From NCBI RefSeq assembly GCF_021283305.1, contig NZ_JAJSOK010000029.1, positions 1 to 64,000 of the forward strand: a DNA stretch of 64,000 nt, given 5' to 3'. Shown in pieces: positions 25,281 through 34,945 of the stretch. Within the stretch, counting starts at the first letter, position 1; each line of letters opens with the position of its first letter. The DNA comes from Pseudonocardia kujensis (GTDB lineage: Bacteria > Actinomycetota > Actinomycetes > Mycobacteriales > Pseudonocardiaceae). The notes under the pieces were generated by a model that had not been told where the DNA came from, did not search any database, and was given only the letters and a program-made list of their open reading frames with translations. The translations under genes and the position numbers were made by a program.

Positions 25281-26099
25281 ATGAACGCGCGATTTGTCAC
25301 AGTCGACGATGAAATCGATCTGTTCTGCACCGACAGCGGAGGCGATACAGGTGGTGGAACGTACCCCGTTGTTCTCGTGCATGGCTGGCTCTGCGATTCA
25401 GACGACTGGATCCACCTCCTTCCCCTGCTGACGCCCCGCACTCGGGTCATCACTCTCGATCTGCGCGGCCATGGACGGTTGACTGCCGCGCGCTCGGGCT
25501 ACGGTCCTGCAGTCTTCGCCGACGACGTCGCCACAGTGATGCGAACACTTGGCGTCTCGAAGGCCCTGGTCGTCGGTCATTCGGCGGGGGCGGAGGTGGG
25601 GGTGCTGGTCGGTGACCGCCATCCGGCTCTGGTGGCCGGCTTGGTCGCCATCGATCCGGTTTATGCGCTCCCGCCGGAGCGTCGCGCAGGGTTCGAGGCG
25701 CGTGCAGAGAAATTGGCAGGGCCCGGCGCGGCCGCACTCGCCGCGAACCACTTTGCCTTGATTGAAGGGCCGCACACGTCGGCCTATCTGCGCGAATGGC
25801 ATCAACGGAGACCGTTCGCGATCGCTCCGCACGTCATCGCGGAAACCTCCAGGGGCTTTGCGCTGGGGCCTGACAGCATCCGGTTGCGTCCCGGGGCCGA
25901 CGCCGTACTGCTCCGCCGGAGGGTTCCGGTGTTCGCTGTCTACCGGGATGCGTCACAGGCTGCGGTTGACCGAGCGCTTTGCCCGCACCCGCTTAGCGAG
26001 TTCCACAGCTGGCCTGACGCCGGACATTGGCTGCACCAGGAGGATCCGGTGCGGTTCTACCGCATGTTCCGCAACTGGCTGGCGCGACTCGATCACTGA
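25281..26099 (+). CDS. Alpha/beta hydrolase
   Basis: This 272-residue cytoplasmic hydrolase has an oxyanion region VLVHGWLCDSDDW, the nucleophile elbow VVGHSAGAEVG with S101, a probable catalytic Asp in VFAVYRDAS and the catalytic His in DAGHWLHQE. It resembles carboxylesterase or lactonase-type members rather than dehalogenases, since the nucleophile is serine. The ATG follows GAAGGA. An MFS importer and a LysR regulator follow in the same direction, so it probably acts on an imported ester or lactone. Codon use is less GC-rich than in the core. Confidence 0.85.
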   Translation: MNARFVTVDDEIDLFCTDSGGDTGGGTYPVVLVHGWLCDSDDWIHLLPLLTPRTRVITLDLRGHGRLTAARSGYGPAVFADDVATVMRTLGVSKALVVGHSAGAEVGVLVGDRHPALVAGLVAIDPVYALPPERRAGFEARAEKLAGPGAAALAANHFALIEGPHTSAYLREWHQRRPFAIAPHVIAETSRGFALGPDSIRLRPGADAVLLRRRVPVFAVYRDASQAAVDRALCPHPLSEFHSWPDAGHWLHQEDPVRFYRMFRNWLARLDH

Positions 26100-26259
26100 A
26101 TTCCGAGGACGCTTGATACGGCATCGGCCCGGCCAACATGCGGCCGGACCGTCCGGCTGATCCGTCGGTCGATAATTGGGCGACATCGCGAACTTCGCCC
26201 ACCTGGGAACGAATTCGCGATAGCGCGCATGTCCCACAGTTCGGACAAAGAGGTCCCAC

Positions 26260-27516
26260 ATGGACTCAACTGAAACTACGATGACCACCGAAAATCGGGC
26301 CGCCGAGAAAACGACCCCTGGTCCATCCGGCTATCGATGGATAATTCTGTTCCTGTGCTGGCTGGCCTTCACGGTCATCTACATCAACCGAACCGCCTGG
26401 TCGGTGGTGGCTGACAGCGCCTCGCATTCGCTCGGGCTGTCCGTCGCCCAACTCGGAATCTTCGCCACGTCGGTATCCGTCGGCTATGTCGTCGCAAACA
26501 TTCCCGGTGGTATCCTTGCTGATCTCATTGGTGGCCGCGCCGCGGTGGGGATCTCACTGGTCGGCTCTGGCGCCCTCACTTTTGTGTTCGGCACCGTTAC
26601 CAACCTCGGCCTAGGCATCGCTGTCCAGGTTCTCATCGGCCTCGTCAGTGGCGCTGACATCGCCGCGTTCACTAAGCTCCTCAGTCGCTGGTTCCCGCTC
26701 CAGGAACGCGGCACGGCCTTTGGTCTCTATATGACCTCGACGGCGGTCGGGGGTGTTCTCGCCAACGCCATCATCCCCAGCTTGATGGCGGAACTGCAGT
26801 GGAACGGTGTCTACTTCGTAATCGGCGTGCTGTCCATCGCGATTGGCGTCCTGTGCTGGTTGTTCCTGCGGAATAGGCCACCCCGTGAGGTCGCACCCGA
26901 GCCGAAGTCGCGCGACGGCCGGCTGAGTATTCTCATGATGCTGAGAAATCCCAACCTCGTTTGCCTCTCGGCCGCCGGCCTTGGCATGCAGTGGGGCACC
27001 CTTGGCTTCCTGGCCTGGGGCAACTTGTTGATGGTCAGGGGACTGGGGTTGTCCACCGGGAAGGCAGCCTTCCTCATGATCGTGGTGAGCACAACCGCGA
27101 TCGGTGCGAAACCGCTGGTCGGTTTTCTGTCCGACCGCGTTCGTGGGACCCGCAAGGCCCATCTCATGGTTCTCAGCGGCTACTTCGTCGTGATCCTCAT
27201 CGTGTTCGGGTTTATGCACAGCTACGGCGCGATGCTCGCCGTGGCGCCGCTCCTGGGCCTCGGCGTCTACGGTTACACCGTCCTCACCAATTCGACAGTT
27301 CCTCAATACGCAGACCCTCGTTACGTCGCGAGCGCGTTTGGTTTCGCCAATACGTCTTGGCAGCTCGGGGGCGTCTTCGCACCCGTCGCCGTCGGCGCGG
27401 TCTTCGGTGCCACGGGATCACTTCTGCTCGCTCTCAGCGTGCTGGCGATTGGCCCCCTGCTCGGCGTAATCCTCCTCGTACCGATCCGAGAACAGCCTCA
27501 ACCGGTAGCTGCTTGA
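26260..27516 (+). CDS. MFS transporter, anion:cation symporter (ACS) type
   Basis: This 418-residue inner-membrane protein has about 12 hydrophobic helices. The first helix region IILFLCWLAFTVIYINRTAW and the loop IPGGILADLIGGRAAV match ACS-family symporters, which take up organic anions such as sugar acids or aromatic carboxylates. The ATG follows AAAGAGG. It stands between a hydrolase and a LysR regulator, suggesting uptake of the compound they handle. Substrate unknown. Confidence 0.87.
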   Translation: MDSTETTMTTENRAAEKTTPGPSGYRWIILFLCWLAFTVIYINRTAWSVVADSASHSLGLSVAQLGIFATSVSVGYVVANIPGGILADLIGGRAAVGISLVGSGALTFVFGTVTNLGLGIAVQVLIGLVSGADIAAFTKLLSRWFPLQERGTAFGLYMTSTAVGGVLANAIIPSLMAELQWNGVYFVIGVLSIAIGVLCWLFLRNRPPREVAPEPKSRDGRLSILMMLRNPNLVCLSAAGLGMQWGTLGFLAWGNLLMVRGLGLSTGKAAFLMIVVSTTAIGAKPLVGFLSDRVRGTRKAHLMVLSGYFVVILIVFGFMHSYGAMLAVAPLLGLGVYGYTVLTNSTVPQYADPRYVASAFGFANTSWQLGGVFAPVAVGAVFGATGSLLLALSVLAIGPLLGVILLVPIREQPQPVAA

Positions 27517-27580
27517 CTTCGGATCCCGACGAGCAGGGGCGGGGGTGTAGTGTGCACGGGCAGCGGAGCGAGGAGCGAGG

Positions 27581-28549
27581 GTGGAACTACGACACCTCAC
27601 TTACTTTCTCGCGCTGGCCGAGCACCGCCATTTCGGTCGGGCCGCTGCCGCCGTCGGGATCAAGCAGCCCCCGTTCTCCCAGCAGATCAAGCAACTCGAG
27701 CAGGAGCTGGGGGTCGAGCTGGTGGAGCGGCTGCCGGGCGGTTCGAGGCTGACCGAGGCCGGATACACCTTCGCCGAGCACGCGCGTGCGGTTCACGCCG
27801 CTGTGGAGCGTGCTCGTGCTGAAACTCTCCGTGCGGCGCGCGGGGAGGTGGGCGGGATCGAGGTCGCCGCCTTGGCTTCCTCATTCACCAATGTTCTGCC
27901 CCGCATCCTGCGCGTGCTACGTACCCGCAAGCCAGATCTCGCTGTCCACCCTGTCGAGTATCTGCGCACGTCTGACGGCGTGCGTGCGGTGCTGGAGGGC
28001 ACCGCGGATCTCGCTTTCGGCCGCCCTCCGCTCTCAACCGGCCGAGGGAGCGGCCAGCTGCTGGCACTACCCCTAATGACCGAGCAGGCGAGGCTGGTGC
28101 TACCCCGAGAACACCCACTGGGTAACCAGCCGACGGTCCATGTGTCAGCGCTCGTCCACCAGCAGTTCGTCCTCACACCGCTGGAGGAGCGCTTCCCTCG
28201 CTACCTTCACCTCGCTTGCGCCGCCGCCGGCTTCGAGCCCGCGATCGCGTGCACCGTGCAGGGGATCCACACAGTGGTGGGGATGGTGGCAGCCGGACTG
28301 GGCATCGCCGTCGCTCCCGAAAGCGCGGTCGTACCTGGAAGACTCGACGTCGTCTTCCGGCCGCTCGCGCCGACTGTCCTCGCCCCTCCGTTGAGCCTGA
28401 TCTGGCGTGCCGACGACAGACGGGCATCCACCGCGGCCTTCTGGCAGCTGGCCCGGGAAGTATTGGAAATCGAGGCCGAGCCGGTATCCGAGCAGGAATT
28501 CGACCGCCGCTATCTCACCGCCCTGCGGGTGCAGCGGGGAGCCAGCTAA
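27581..28549 (+). CDS. LysR-family transcriptional regulator
   Basis: This 322-residue protein has the LysR winged helix at the N-terminus (MELRHLTYFLALAEHRHFG, then AAAVGIKQPPFSQQIKQLE) and a periplasmic-binding-like effector domain (about 90-300; GGIEVAALASSFTNVLPRIL). The GTG start is 11 bases after GAGGAG. Unusually for LysR it lies in the same direction downstream of the genes it probably controls, rather than divergent. It may respond to the MFS substrate. Confidence 0.92.
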   Translation: MELRHLTYFLALAEHRHFGRAAAAVGIKQPPFSQQIKQLEQELGVELVERLPGGSRLTEAGYTFAEHARAVHAAVERARAETLRAARGEVGGIEVAALASSFTNVLPRILRVLRTRKPDLAVHPVEYLRTSDGVRAVLEGTADLAFGRPPLSTGRGSGQLLALPLMTEQARLVLPREHPLGNQPTVHVSALVHQQFVLTPLEERFPRYLHLACAAAGFEPAIACTVQGIHTVVGMVAAGLGIAVAPESAVVPGRLDVVFRPLAPTVLAPPLSLIWRADDRRASTAAFWQLAREVLEIEAEPVSEQEFDRRYLTALRVQRGAS

Positions 28550-29242
28550 GGTCGCTCGCGGGCAAGAACGAGCATCCGCATCGACTCCGCTCGGATCGCA
28601 GGCCGCGGGACCACCGAGTCGGCGTCGGCAGCAACGCATCGCCGTCCAGCAACGCGGCACCGTCACCGCCGCCAGTCCGTGGCGTACTTGATCCAGACCT
28701 GCCAGGTTCTTGACGCAAGACACGCCGGGTCCTCGTCGGCGTCGGGCCCGGAGTCTCTCAAGCCGGGGAGCTCGCCCATCCGTCACACCATGGACGCTCC
28801 GGTGTGAAACGGATCGAGTTCCCGGCGTGCGGTGAGAGTGCCTGCGGCGGTCGGCCGCTGCCGGGCCTTACGCCGCGGCGATCGCGGCACGGAGTGGAGT
28901 AGACGGGCCTCATCGGTGGCCTTCGGATGCACGCTGCGCCGGGTGCGGTCGGCCACCGGATGCCTACACCCGGCTCCGGCGCCTAGGCCTGCTGAGTGAG
29001 CGGCGGCTGCGTGAACCCCAGCGCGCCGGCCGGCCGAAGTGCTCGTGACGACCTCGACCAGGTAAAGCAGGTGCCTGTGTGCTCCATGTCCGCCTCCTCG
29101 TTGCCGTCGATACCCGACGCGTATCGCCCATCTCCGTCTTACCTATCAACGGCAAGACTGAGCCTCGCGAGGGGCAATTCTGTCGGCTGTACGGCCTGCC
29201 CCGTGCGAGGGCACCACCAGAGAACTACCAGTGGAGATGAGA
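28550..29242. other. Gene-poor gap between LysR and aldo/keto reductase genes
   Basis: These 693 bases show no open frame with a recognisable domain on either strand. The right end must contain the promoter of the following operon. The base composition and broken frames suggest decayed sequence. Confidence 0.5.
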
Positions 29243-30250
29243 ATGTTTGCTACGGACCAGGGCGGAGTGAGGTTCGGCCGCTCCGGCGTCCAGATCGGCA
29301 GGCTGGGGATCGGCGCGGGAACACAGTCGAACGTCGACGGCGAGCGAGCCTTTGACGGGATGCTCGAAGCCGCCTGGGCCCACGGGATCCGGCACTACGA
29401 CACGGCGCCCCTCTACCTGGATGGCGAGAGTGAGCGCAGGCTCGGCCGCTTCGCCCGACGGCACGACCGCCGTGAGCTGACCGTGTCGACGAAGGTGGGC
29501 CGACTGGCGAACAGGCCCGGAGCGACGGACCTCGTCGCGGCGCGGCGCTTCGATTACACGGGCTCGGCGACCCGCGAGTCTGTCGAGCGGAGCCTTGAGC
29601 GGCTCGGCTTCGACCGGGTCGACATCGTCTACGTGCATGACATCGATTCGGCGATGCATGGATCGGGCTTTGAGGATGCCTTGGCGACGGTCCTGGACGA
29701 GTGCCTGCCCGCGCTGGAGCAGCTACGTGACGCCGGGGTGATCGGCGCGATCGGCGTGTCCAGCAGGCAATCCGAGGTCTGCCTGCGCATCGCTGCGCGC
29801 CACCCGGTGGATGGCTTCATGATGGCCGGTTCCTACACCCTGCTCAACCATGAGCCGGCCGAGCGACTCCTCCCGTTCTGTCTCGAGTCCGGCCAGTCCG
29901 TCGTAGTCGCGTCACCGTTCAACACCGGCATCCTGGCGTCCGGCAGCGCGCAATCCACCTATGACTACGGCCGTCCCGACGCCGACGTCCGCAGGCGGGT
30001 GTCTGCGATCGTTGCGGTTTGCGCTGCCCACGGGGTGGACATCTCCGCGGCCGCTCTTGCGTACCCGCTAAGGCATCCGGCGGTGACCTCGGTCGTCGTC
30101 GGGAATCGGTCGGCGGAGGAAGTCCGCATCAACGTCGCGGCCGCAGACCGCGTGATCCCCGCGCAGTTCTGGACGGATCTCGAGGACGCTGGTCTCATCC
30201 CGGCCGTGGCGGCCACCGGAACATCGAAGGAGAGCGGACGTGCGCTATAG
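29243..30250 (+). CDS. Aldo/keto reductase
   Basis: This 335-residue NAD(P)-dependent oxidoreductase of the AKR TIM-barrel family resembles D-threo-aldose/L-fucose dehydrogenases. The catalytic tetrad is visible as D53, Y58 (DTAPLY), K84 (STKVGR) and H132 (VYVHDID). ATG 29243 was preferred to GTG 29231 because a GGAG site lies seven bases before it. The last 11 bases overlap the start of the TIM-barrel/chorismate-binding fusion gene, so both are made together, which supports a sugar-like or cyclic polyol substrate. That is inference. Confidence 0.88.
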   Translation: MFATDQGGVRFGRSGVQIGRLGIGAGTQSNVDGERAFDGMLEAAWAHGIRHYDTAPLYLDGESERRLGRFARRHDRRELTVSTKVGRLANRPGATDLVAARRFDYTGSATRESVERSLERLGFDRVDIVYVHDIDSAMHGSGFEDALATVLDECLPALEQLRDAGVIGAIGVSSRQSEVCLRIAARHPVDGFMMAGSYTLLNHEPAERLLPFCLESGQSVVVASPFNTGILASGSAQSTYDYGRPDADVRRRVSAIVAVCAAHGVDISAAALAYPLRHPAVTSVVVGNRSAEEVRINVAAADRVIPAQFWTDLEDAGLIPAVAATGTSKESGRAL

Positions 30251-32459
30251 CTATGCCACCGTGGCCCTGCCGACGCTCTCCCCTGCCGAGGCCTGCGCAG
30301 CGCTCCGACAAGCCGGGTTCGACGGGATCGAATGGAAGGTGGGCGAGGCTCCGTACGGCCGGTCGAGCAACGCGACCGATTTCCTCGTCGGCAACCGGTG
30401 CACGCTCTCGGAAGCGGATGGAGATCTGGCCCGGAAGTTGGCTGCGCGGCACGACCTCACCGTGGTCGGTCTCGGCCCCTACGTCCAGCTGGACGATGTT
30501 GCGGGGATGCGGCGGGTCCTGGACATGTCCGTACGCGCAGGCGCTCCCCAAGTCCGAGTGCAGGCACCGCGCCTGTCCCAGGCCTCCGGCCGCTACAAAG
30601 CCCTGCGAGACCGGTTTGTCGCCTTCCTGCACGAGATCGTGCCCGAGGGCGCTCGGCGGGGAGCCCGCATTGCGGTGGAGATCCACCACAACACGATCGT
30701 CCCGAGCGTCGGCCTCGCGATCCCGATCCTCACCGAGTTCGCGCCGACAGAGCTCGGGGTGATCTACGACGTCGGCAACATGGTCTACGAGGGGTACGAG
30801 GACTACCGCATCGGCATCGAGCTGCTGGGCCCTTACCTGCACCACGTCCACCTCAAGAATGTCGACGCCCGCCGTCGCCCCGATGGCAAGTGGAGCTACG
30901 GGTGGGCTCATCTCGACGACGGCCTGGTCGACGTGTCACGCGTCCTGGGCCTGCTGGACGACGCCGGCTACACGGGATGGGTGTCTTTGGAGGACCTCAC
31001 CTTCGCGCACGACTCGCGGGCCGGCATCCGGTACAACGCCGACGTGCTGAGCCGGCTGCGGGCACCCGGATGGGGCCCCGGACTGACACCCACGACGAAG
31101 CACGGAAACACGACCGCGTCCTCCACGCAGACGACCACTCGCAGCCGCCGCGCGGGTGGACCGGACGAGTTCGATCTACCTGATGGCGGGGTCGACGCGC
31201 TGCTGTCGGCGTTGTCGGCGATCGACAGTCGGCTGCCCGCCTTCGTCTACGAGCGCGTTGACCCCGTCACCCGGGAGCCGGAGACCACCTGGATCGGCCT
31301 GCGAGTCGAGACCAGCGCCCTCACGCCGGACGCGGACGCCTTCGAGTGCTTGCGGGCGGAGCTGTCCGCAGCGCGCACGGATGGACCCGACGGCGGGGTG
31401 TTTGCACTGCTGGGGTACCCACACGACGCCACGTCTCAGCAGCTACTCGATGCTCCCGGCAATGAGCCTCCCGCAGGCCTGCTGCTGCGTCTGGTCGAGT
31501 ACCTCGAGATCGACCACCGGCGAGGTGTGGGCCGAGTGGTGCAGTTGCGCGGGACTGCGGGAACGTCTTCGGAGGAGTGGGCGCAGAATTGCGCCATGGC
31601 GGTTCCCCGCCCCCTGCAGGAGTCCTCACAGGAGGAACGGTTCGGCTGGTCTGCGACTACCTCCGCACAGGAGTATGCCGAGGGGGTCGCCCGCTTCCAG
31701 GCCGGGGCCAGTGAGTCTGGCATCGGCGGCGTCGTCCTCTCCGTGCGGATGACCTCCCCGCGCCGCGCCGACCCGGTTGAAAGCTACCGGGTGCTCCGGT
31801 CGATCAACCCCTCCACCTGCATGTTCCTTATTCAGCACGACGACTTCGCGCTGTGGGGGGCGACTTCGCTCTCGCTGGCCCAGATCACCGACCGGCGGGT
31901 CGTCGCCGAGACCGACGGCGCCACCCACCCCGTCCCACACCTGCCCGATGGCGAGACCTACACCTGGCACCCCGCTCCAAAGGAGATTGCGGAGTACGAC
32001 GTCGTCGCAAACGCCATCTGGGAAGATTTCACCGGCATCGCCGAGCCGGGGACGCAGAAGTTCAGCCGGGAACGCGAGCAGCGCGTGTTCTTCGGGCTGG
32101 GACACCTGTTCGCCGAGGTCCAGGCGGACCTTGCCACCGGCCGGGACGAGGTCGACGCGATCCGCGCCCTGTTCCCGCACGGCGCCGCCGTCGGACACCC
32201 GCGCGAGGCGGCCACGTCGCTGATCAGCGAGATCGAGAAGGTCCACCGGGGTCCCTTCTCCGGCGCCGTCGGCCTCTTCCGACCGAACCACGCGGACACC
32301 GCGGCGGTCACCAGGTCGATGTGGACGACTCCAGCTGGCAGCGTCACACAGGCAGGCGCGAAGGTCGTTCCGGAGAGCATCGCCGAGGAGGAGTACGCAG
32401 AGTCCGTGCTGAAGACGCAGGCTCTCCGCACGTCGGCACGTGAGTTCACCCCGTACTAA
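30240..32459 (+). CDS. Fusion: sugar-isomerase-type TIM barrel plus chorismate-binding (TrpE-like) module
   Basis: This 739-residue protein has two recognisable halves. Residues 1-275 form a xylose-isomerase-like TIM barrel with all four expected metal ligands: E147 (AVEIHH), D177 (IYDVGN), H204 (HVHLKN) and E251 (VSLEDL). A Thr/Ser/Arg-rich linker spans about 281-306. Residues 310-739 resemble anthranilate-synthase component I: DPVESYRVLRSINPS, PKEIAEYDVV (E582/E585), RGPFSGAVGLF, AGAKVVPES and EEEYAES (E717/E718). The glutamates expected to bind magnesium remain, but the GTRPRG segment is lost, the His of KERAEH is Y586, and AGAGIV reads AGAKVV. No ATG or GTG start is present between the halves. 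GTG 30240 follows AAGGAG and overlaps the aldo/keto reductase gene. The reaction is unknown; no glutaminase gene is nearby. Confidence 0.8.
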   Translation: MRYSYATVALPTLSPAEACAALRQAGFDGIEWKVGEAPYGRSSNATDFLVGNRCTLSEADGDLARKLAARHDLTVVGLGPYVQLDDVAGMRRVLDMSVRAGAPQVRVQAPRLSQASGRYKALRDRFVAFLHEIVPEGARRGARIAVEIHHNTIVPSVGLAIPILTEFAPTELGVIYDVGNMVYEGYEDYRIGIELLGPYLHHVHLKNVDARRRPDGKWSYGWAHLDDGLVDVSRVLGLLDDAGYTGWVSLEDLTFAHDSRAGIRYNADVLSRLRAPGWGPGLTPTTKHGNTTASSTQTTTRSRRAGGPDEFDLPDGGVDALLSALSAIDSRLPAFVYERVDPVTREPETTWIGLRVETSALTPDADAFECLRAELSAARTDGPDGGVFALLGYPHDATSQQLLDAPGNEPPAGLLLRLVEYLEIDHRRGVGRVVQLRGTAGTSSEEWAQNCAMAVPRPLQESSQEERFGWSATTSAQEYAEGVARFQAGASESGIGGVVLSVRMTSPRRADPVESYRVLRSINPSTCMFLIQHDDFALWGATSLSLAQITDRRVVAETDGATHPVPHLPDGETYTWHPAPKEIAEYDVVANAIWEDFTGIAEPGTQKFSREREQRVFFGLGHLFAEVQADLATGRDEVDAIRALFPHGAAVGHPREAATSLISEIEKVHRGPFSGAVGLFRPNHADTAAVTRSMWTTPAGSVTQAGAKVVPESIAEEEYAESVLKTQALRTSAREFTPY

Positions 32460-32517
32460 ACCGCGCCGGCCCCTACACCGCACCGCCGACTCGCTGACAA
32501 CCTCGAGGAAGAGGCTC

Positions 32518-33879
32518 ATGTCCGACAGCCCAGAGAACACCACTGTCCACGACCGGCCCCTCACGTCTGACCCCCGTCGCCAGCAACGTATGGTCCGACG
32601 CGCCGCACTCGCGAGCTTCTTCGGCAGCACCGCGGAGTACTACGACTTCCTGATCTACGGTACCGCCGCCGCGCTCGTGTTCAACGAGGTCTTCTTCCCC
32701 GGCGAGGACCCGACCGCCGGCACCCTCGCCGCCCTCGCGACCTTCGGCGTGGGCTACATCGCCCGTCCCCTTGGAGCGATCTTCTTCGGCCACCTCGGCG
32801 ACCGCATCGGCCGCCGAAAGGTACTCAACACCACCCTGTCCCTGATGGGGCTCTCGACCTTCGCGATCGGATGCATTCCCAGCTACGACTCGATTGGCAT
32901 TATCGCTCCGCTGCTCCTCGTGATTGCCCGCCTCGTGCAAGGACTCTCCGCGGGCGCCGAAGGCGTCGGCGCCAGCCTGCTGACCATCGAACACGCACCC
33001 AGCAACCGCACAGGATTCTGGTCCAGTTGGATGCTCAACGGGACTTCCGCCGGAGCCACGCTCGGAACTCTCGTCTTCATCCCGATCGCGGGGCTTCCGG
33101 ACAATCAATTGATATCCTGGGGATGGCGGATCCCGTTCTTCGCCGGGGTCTTGACCGCTGTGATCGGGCTGCTGATACGGCGAGGCGTAGCAGAATCTCC
33201 CGAGTTCACCCGCAAGAACGCCTCTGCCGGGTCGACGCGGCACGCCTCCTCGCATGTCCCTCTGGCCGGCCTGCTGCGCCGCCAGCCACTGCCACTACTC
33301 CTCGTTTTCCTAGCCTATCTGTTCTCGAGCTTGTCCACCTTCGTCCTCGTCTTTGGCCTGTCCTACGGTACGCAGCAACACTCACTGGATAAGGCGAGCA
33401 TGTTGGCCGCAATGACAGGCAGTCAGCTCGTGGCTCTTGTTTTCCACCCGCTGTTCGGCGCTCTGGCGGACCGGTACGGAAAAAAGCGGGTATTCGTAAG
33501 CGGAGCGCTTCTCACTGCCGTGGGAGTCTTCCCCTACATGGCGGCCATCGGGGCCGAGAACCTGGCCGCAGTATTCGCTATGACGCTGGTCCTCAAGGGC
33601 GTCATCTACTCGGCCCCGAACGGACTGTGGCCATCGTTCTTCTCCGAGCGTTTCGCGCCGGAGCTCCGCTACACTGCTGTTGGGCTCGCTACCCAGATCG
33701 GTATTGTTTTGACCGGGTTCACGCCGACTCTCGCCTACCTCGTAATCGGCGACGGCTCCCTTGGGTGGCTCCCGGCGGCCCTGCTCGTTGGCGGACTCTG
33801 CGTCATCGCGGCCGTCGCCGCAGGTGTCTCCCGTCCCTACCGGCCGAACCCTGCGTCCGCATTCGAGAAAAAGGTCTGA
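32518..33879 (+). CDS. MFS transporter, metabolite:H+ symporter (MHS) type
   Basis: This 453-residue, about 12-helix importer has the MHS signature near the N-terminus (ASFFGSTAEYYDFLIYG) and the loop GHLGDRIGRRKVL between helices 2 and 3. This group includes shikimate (ShiA), alpha-ketoglutarate and proline/betaine importers. ATG 32518 follows GAGGAAGAGG; the frame is open 78 bases upstream, but that stretch lacks a ribosome site and overlaps the previous gene. Uptake of a shikimate-like or polyol acid for the preceding enzymes is plausible but unproven. Confidence 0.88.
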   Translation: MSDSPENTTVHDRPLTSDPRRQQRMVRRAALASFFGSTAEYYDFLIYGTAAALVFNEVFFPGEDPTAGTLAALATFGVGYIARPLGAIFFGHLGDRIGRRKVLNTTLSLMGLSTFAIGCIPSYDSIGIIAPLLLVIARLVQGLSAGAEGVGASLLTIEHAPSNRTGFWSSWMLNGTSAGATLGTLVFIPIAGLPDNQLISWGWRIPFFAGVLTAVIGLLIRRGVAESPEFTRKNASAGSTRHASSHVPLAGLLRRQPLPLLLVFLAYLFSSLSTFVLVFGLSYGTQQHSLDKASMLAAMTGSQLVALVFHPLFGALADRYGKKRVFVSGALLTAVGVFPYMAAIGAENLAAVFAMTLVLKGVIYSAPNGLWPSFFSERFAPELRYTAVGLATQIGIVLTGFTPTLAYLVIGDGSLGWLPAALLVGGLCVIAAVAAGVSRPYRPNPASAFEKKV

Positions 33880-33881
33880 TC

Positions 33882-34529
33882 GTGTTCCACCCGTGCGACG
33901 ACCGACTAGCTATTCGCGAGTTGGTGGAGAAGTGGGCGGTATGGCGGGATGCAGGCGATTGGGAGCGTTTCGCCACGGTCTGGCACCCGGAGACCGGTTG
34001 GATGACCGCGACCTGGTTTCAAGGACCGGCGACACGGTTCATCGAGGTCAGCCGGAAAGGCTCCGAGCGCGGTGTGTCGATCCTGCACTTCCTCGGCGGA
34101 CACTCCGCGGATGTGGTGGATGACCGCGCGATCGCCCAGACGAAGATGACGATCAATCAGCGCGCCGAGGTCGACGATGTCTTGGTCGATGTTGTGTGCA
34201 CCGGCCGGTTCTACGACTTTCTCTCCCGCGAGCAGGGGGGCTGGAAGATCGTGCGCCGGCAGCCGATCTATGAGAAGGACCGACTCGACGTTGTCGATCC
34301 CGCTTCACGGCTGGAGCTGGACCCGACACTGCTTGGGCGCTTCCCGACCGGCTACCGCCACCTTGGCTACCTCCAGACGCAGGCCGGATTCACCGTGGCG
34401 CCCGGGCTGCCCGGGCTGACCGGCGAGGCGGTCGAGCGCCTCTACACCGAGGGCGCTCAGTGGCTCGCAGGGTCCGCCGAAGCGGGGGACCCACACAAGA
34501 CGTTGCCGAGCGCCGAGGACAGCCGATGA
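33882..34529 (+). CDS. SnoaL-like/NTF2-fold protein
   Basis: This 215-residue protein has a cone-shaped NTF2 fold suggested by the start RLAIRELVEKWAVWRDAGDW and the repeated strand pattern after it. The family includes dehydratases, isomerases and hydroxylase small subunits, so it probably shapes or dehydrates the pathway intermediate. The GTG lies two bases after the transporter stop, so it is in the same transcript. The C-terminal 70 residues (TGYRHLGYLQTQAGF on) extend beyond the usual 130-150-residue fold. Confidence 0.75.
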   Translation: MFHPCDDRLAIRELVEKWAVWRDAGDWERFATVWHPETGWMTATWFQGPATRFIEVSRKGSERGVSILHFLGGHSADVVDDRAIAQTKMTINQRAEVDDVLVDVVCTGRFYDFLSREQGGWKIVRRQPIYEKDRLDVVDPASRLELDPTLLGRFPTGYRHLGYLQTQAGFTVAPGLPGLTGEAVERLYTEGAQWLAGSAEAGDPHKTLPSAEDSR

Positions 34530-34717
34530 CCCGCACCGGCGACCCGACTGTCGCTGGCTTCTGTGAGACAATGGCTCCTTCGTGGCGGCCCACCGGCATC
34601 CGGCCGGTGGCCGAGATCGCCGAGGAGTGCCGGCGGCGCGGCCTCTGGACCGCCACCACAATTAGCTGGCCGACCTGGACCGCCATCGTCGGGAACGGCC
34701 GCCGAGCTCATGGATGA
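34526..34717 (+). CDS. Short hypothetical protein, translationally coupled
   Basis: This 63-residue frame starts at an ATG that overlaps the SnoaL-like stop (ATGA). It begins MTRTGDPTVAGFCETMAPSW and ends abruptly after TWTAIVGNGRRAHG. I recognise no family. The coupling suggests it was the start of a longer gene, now truncated; the following 228 bases hold no continuation. Confidence 0.4.
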   Translation: MTRTGDPTVAGFCETMAPSWRPTGIRPVAEIAEECRRRGLWTATTISWPTWTAIVGNGRRAHG

Positions 34718-34945
34718 CTCCAGGTCGAAGTCGACAGCCGTCCGCTCTACAAGACCTGCTATCTCCCGGGGTCGCAGGCGATCTGAGCCGAAAATTGCGC
34801 CAAGATGGCCGCGTTGGTGACAAGGCCGGGAATACGCCGGAGCACGGCCGGCGCTGCATTGATCATGAGCAACCCGCCCGCACCGGGACCGCTGATCGAT
34901 GGACAGCGCAGCCACCGTCGCGTGGCGGAGCCACGGAGCCGGCTC

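Noticed and set aside
24880..25284. Plus-strand frame of 134 codons before the hydrolase
   Set aside because: No ribosome site, no domain, and mixed composition; it overlaps the start of the better supported hydrolase.
30240..32459. Naming the fusion protein as anthranilate synthase
   Set aside because: Key segments are lost, no glutaminase is present, and half of the protein is a sugar-isomerase barrel.
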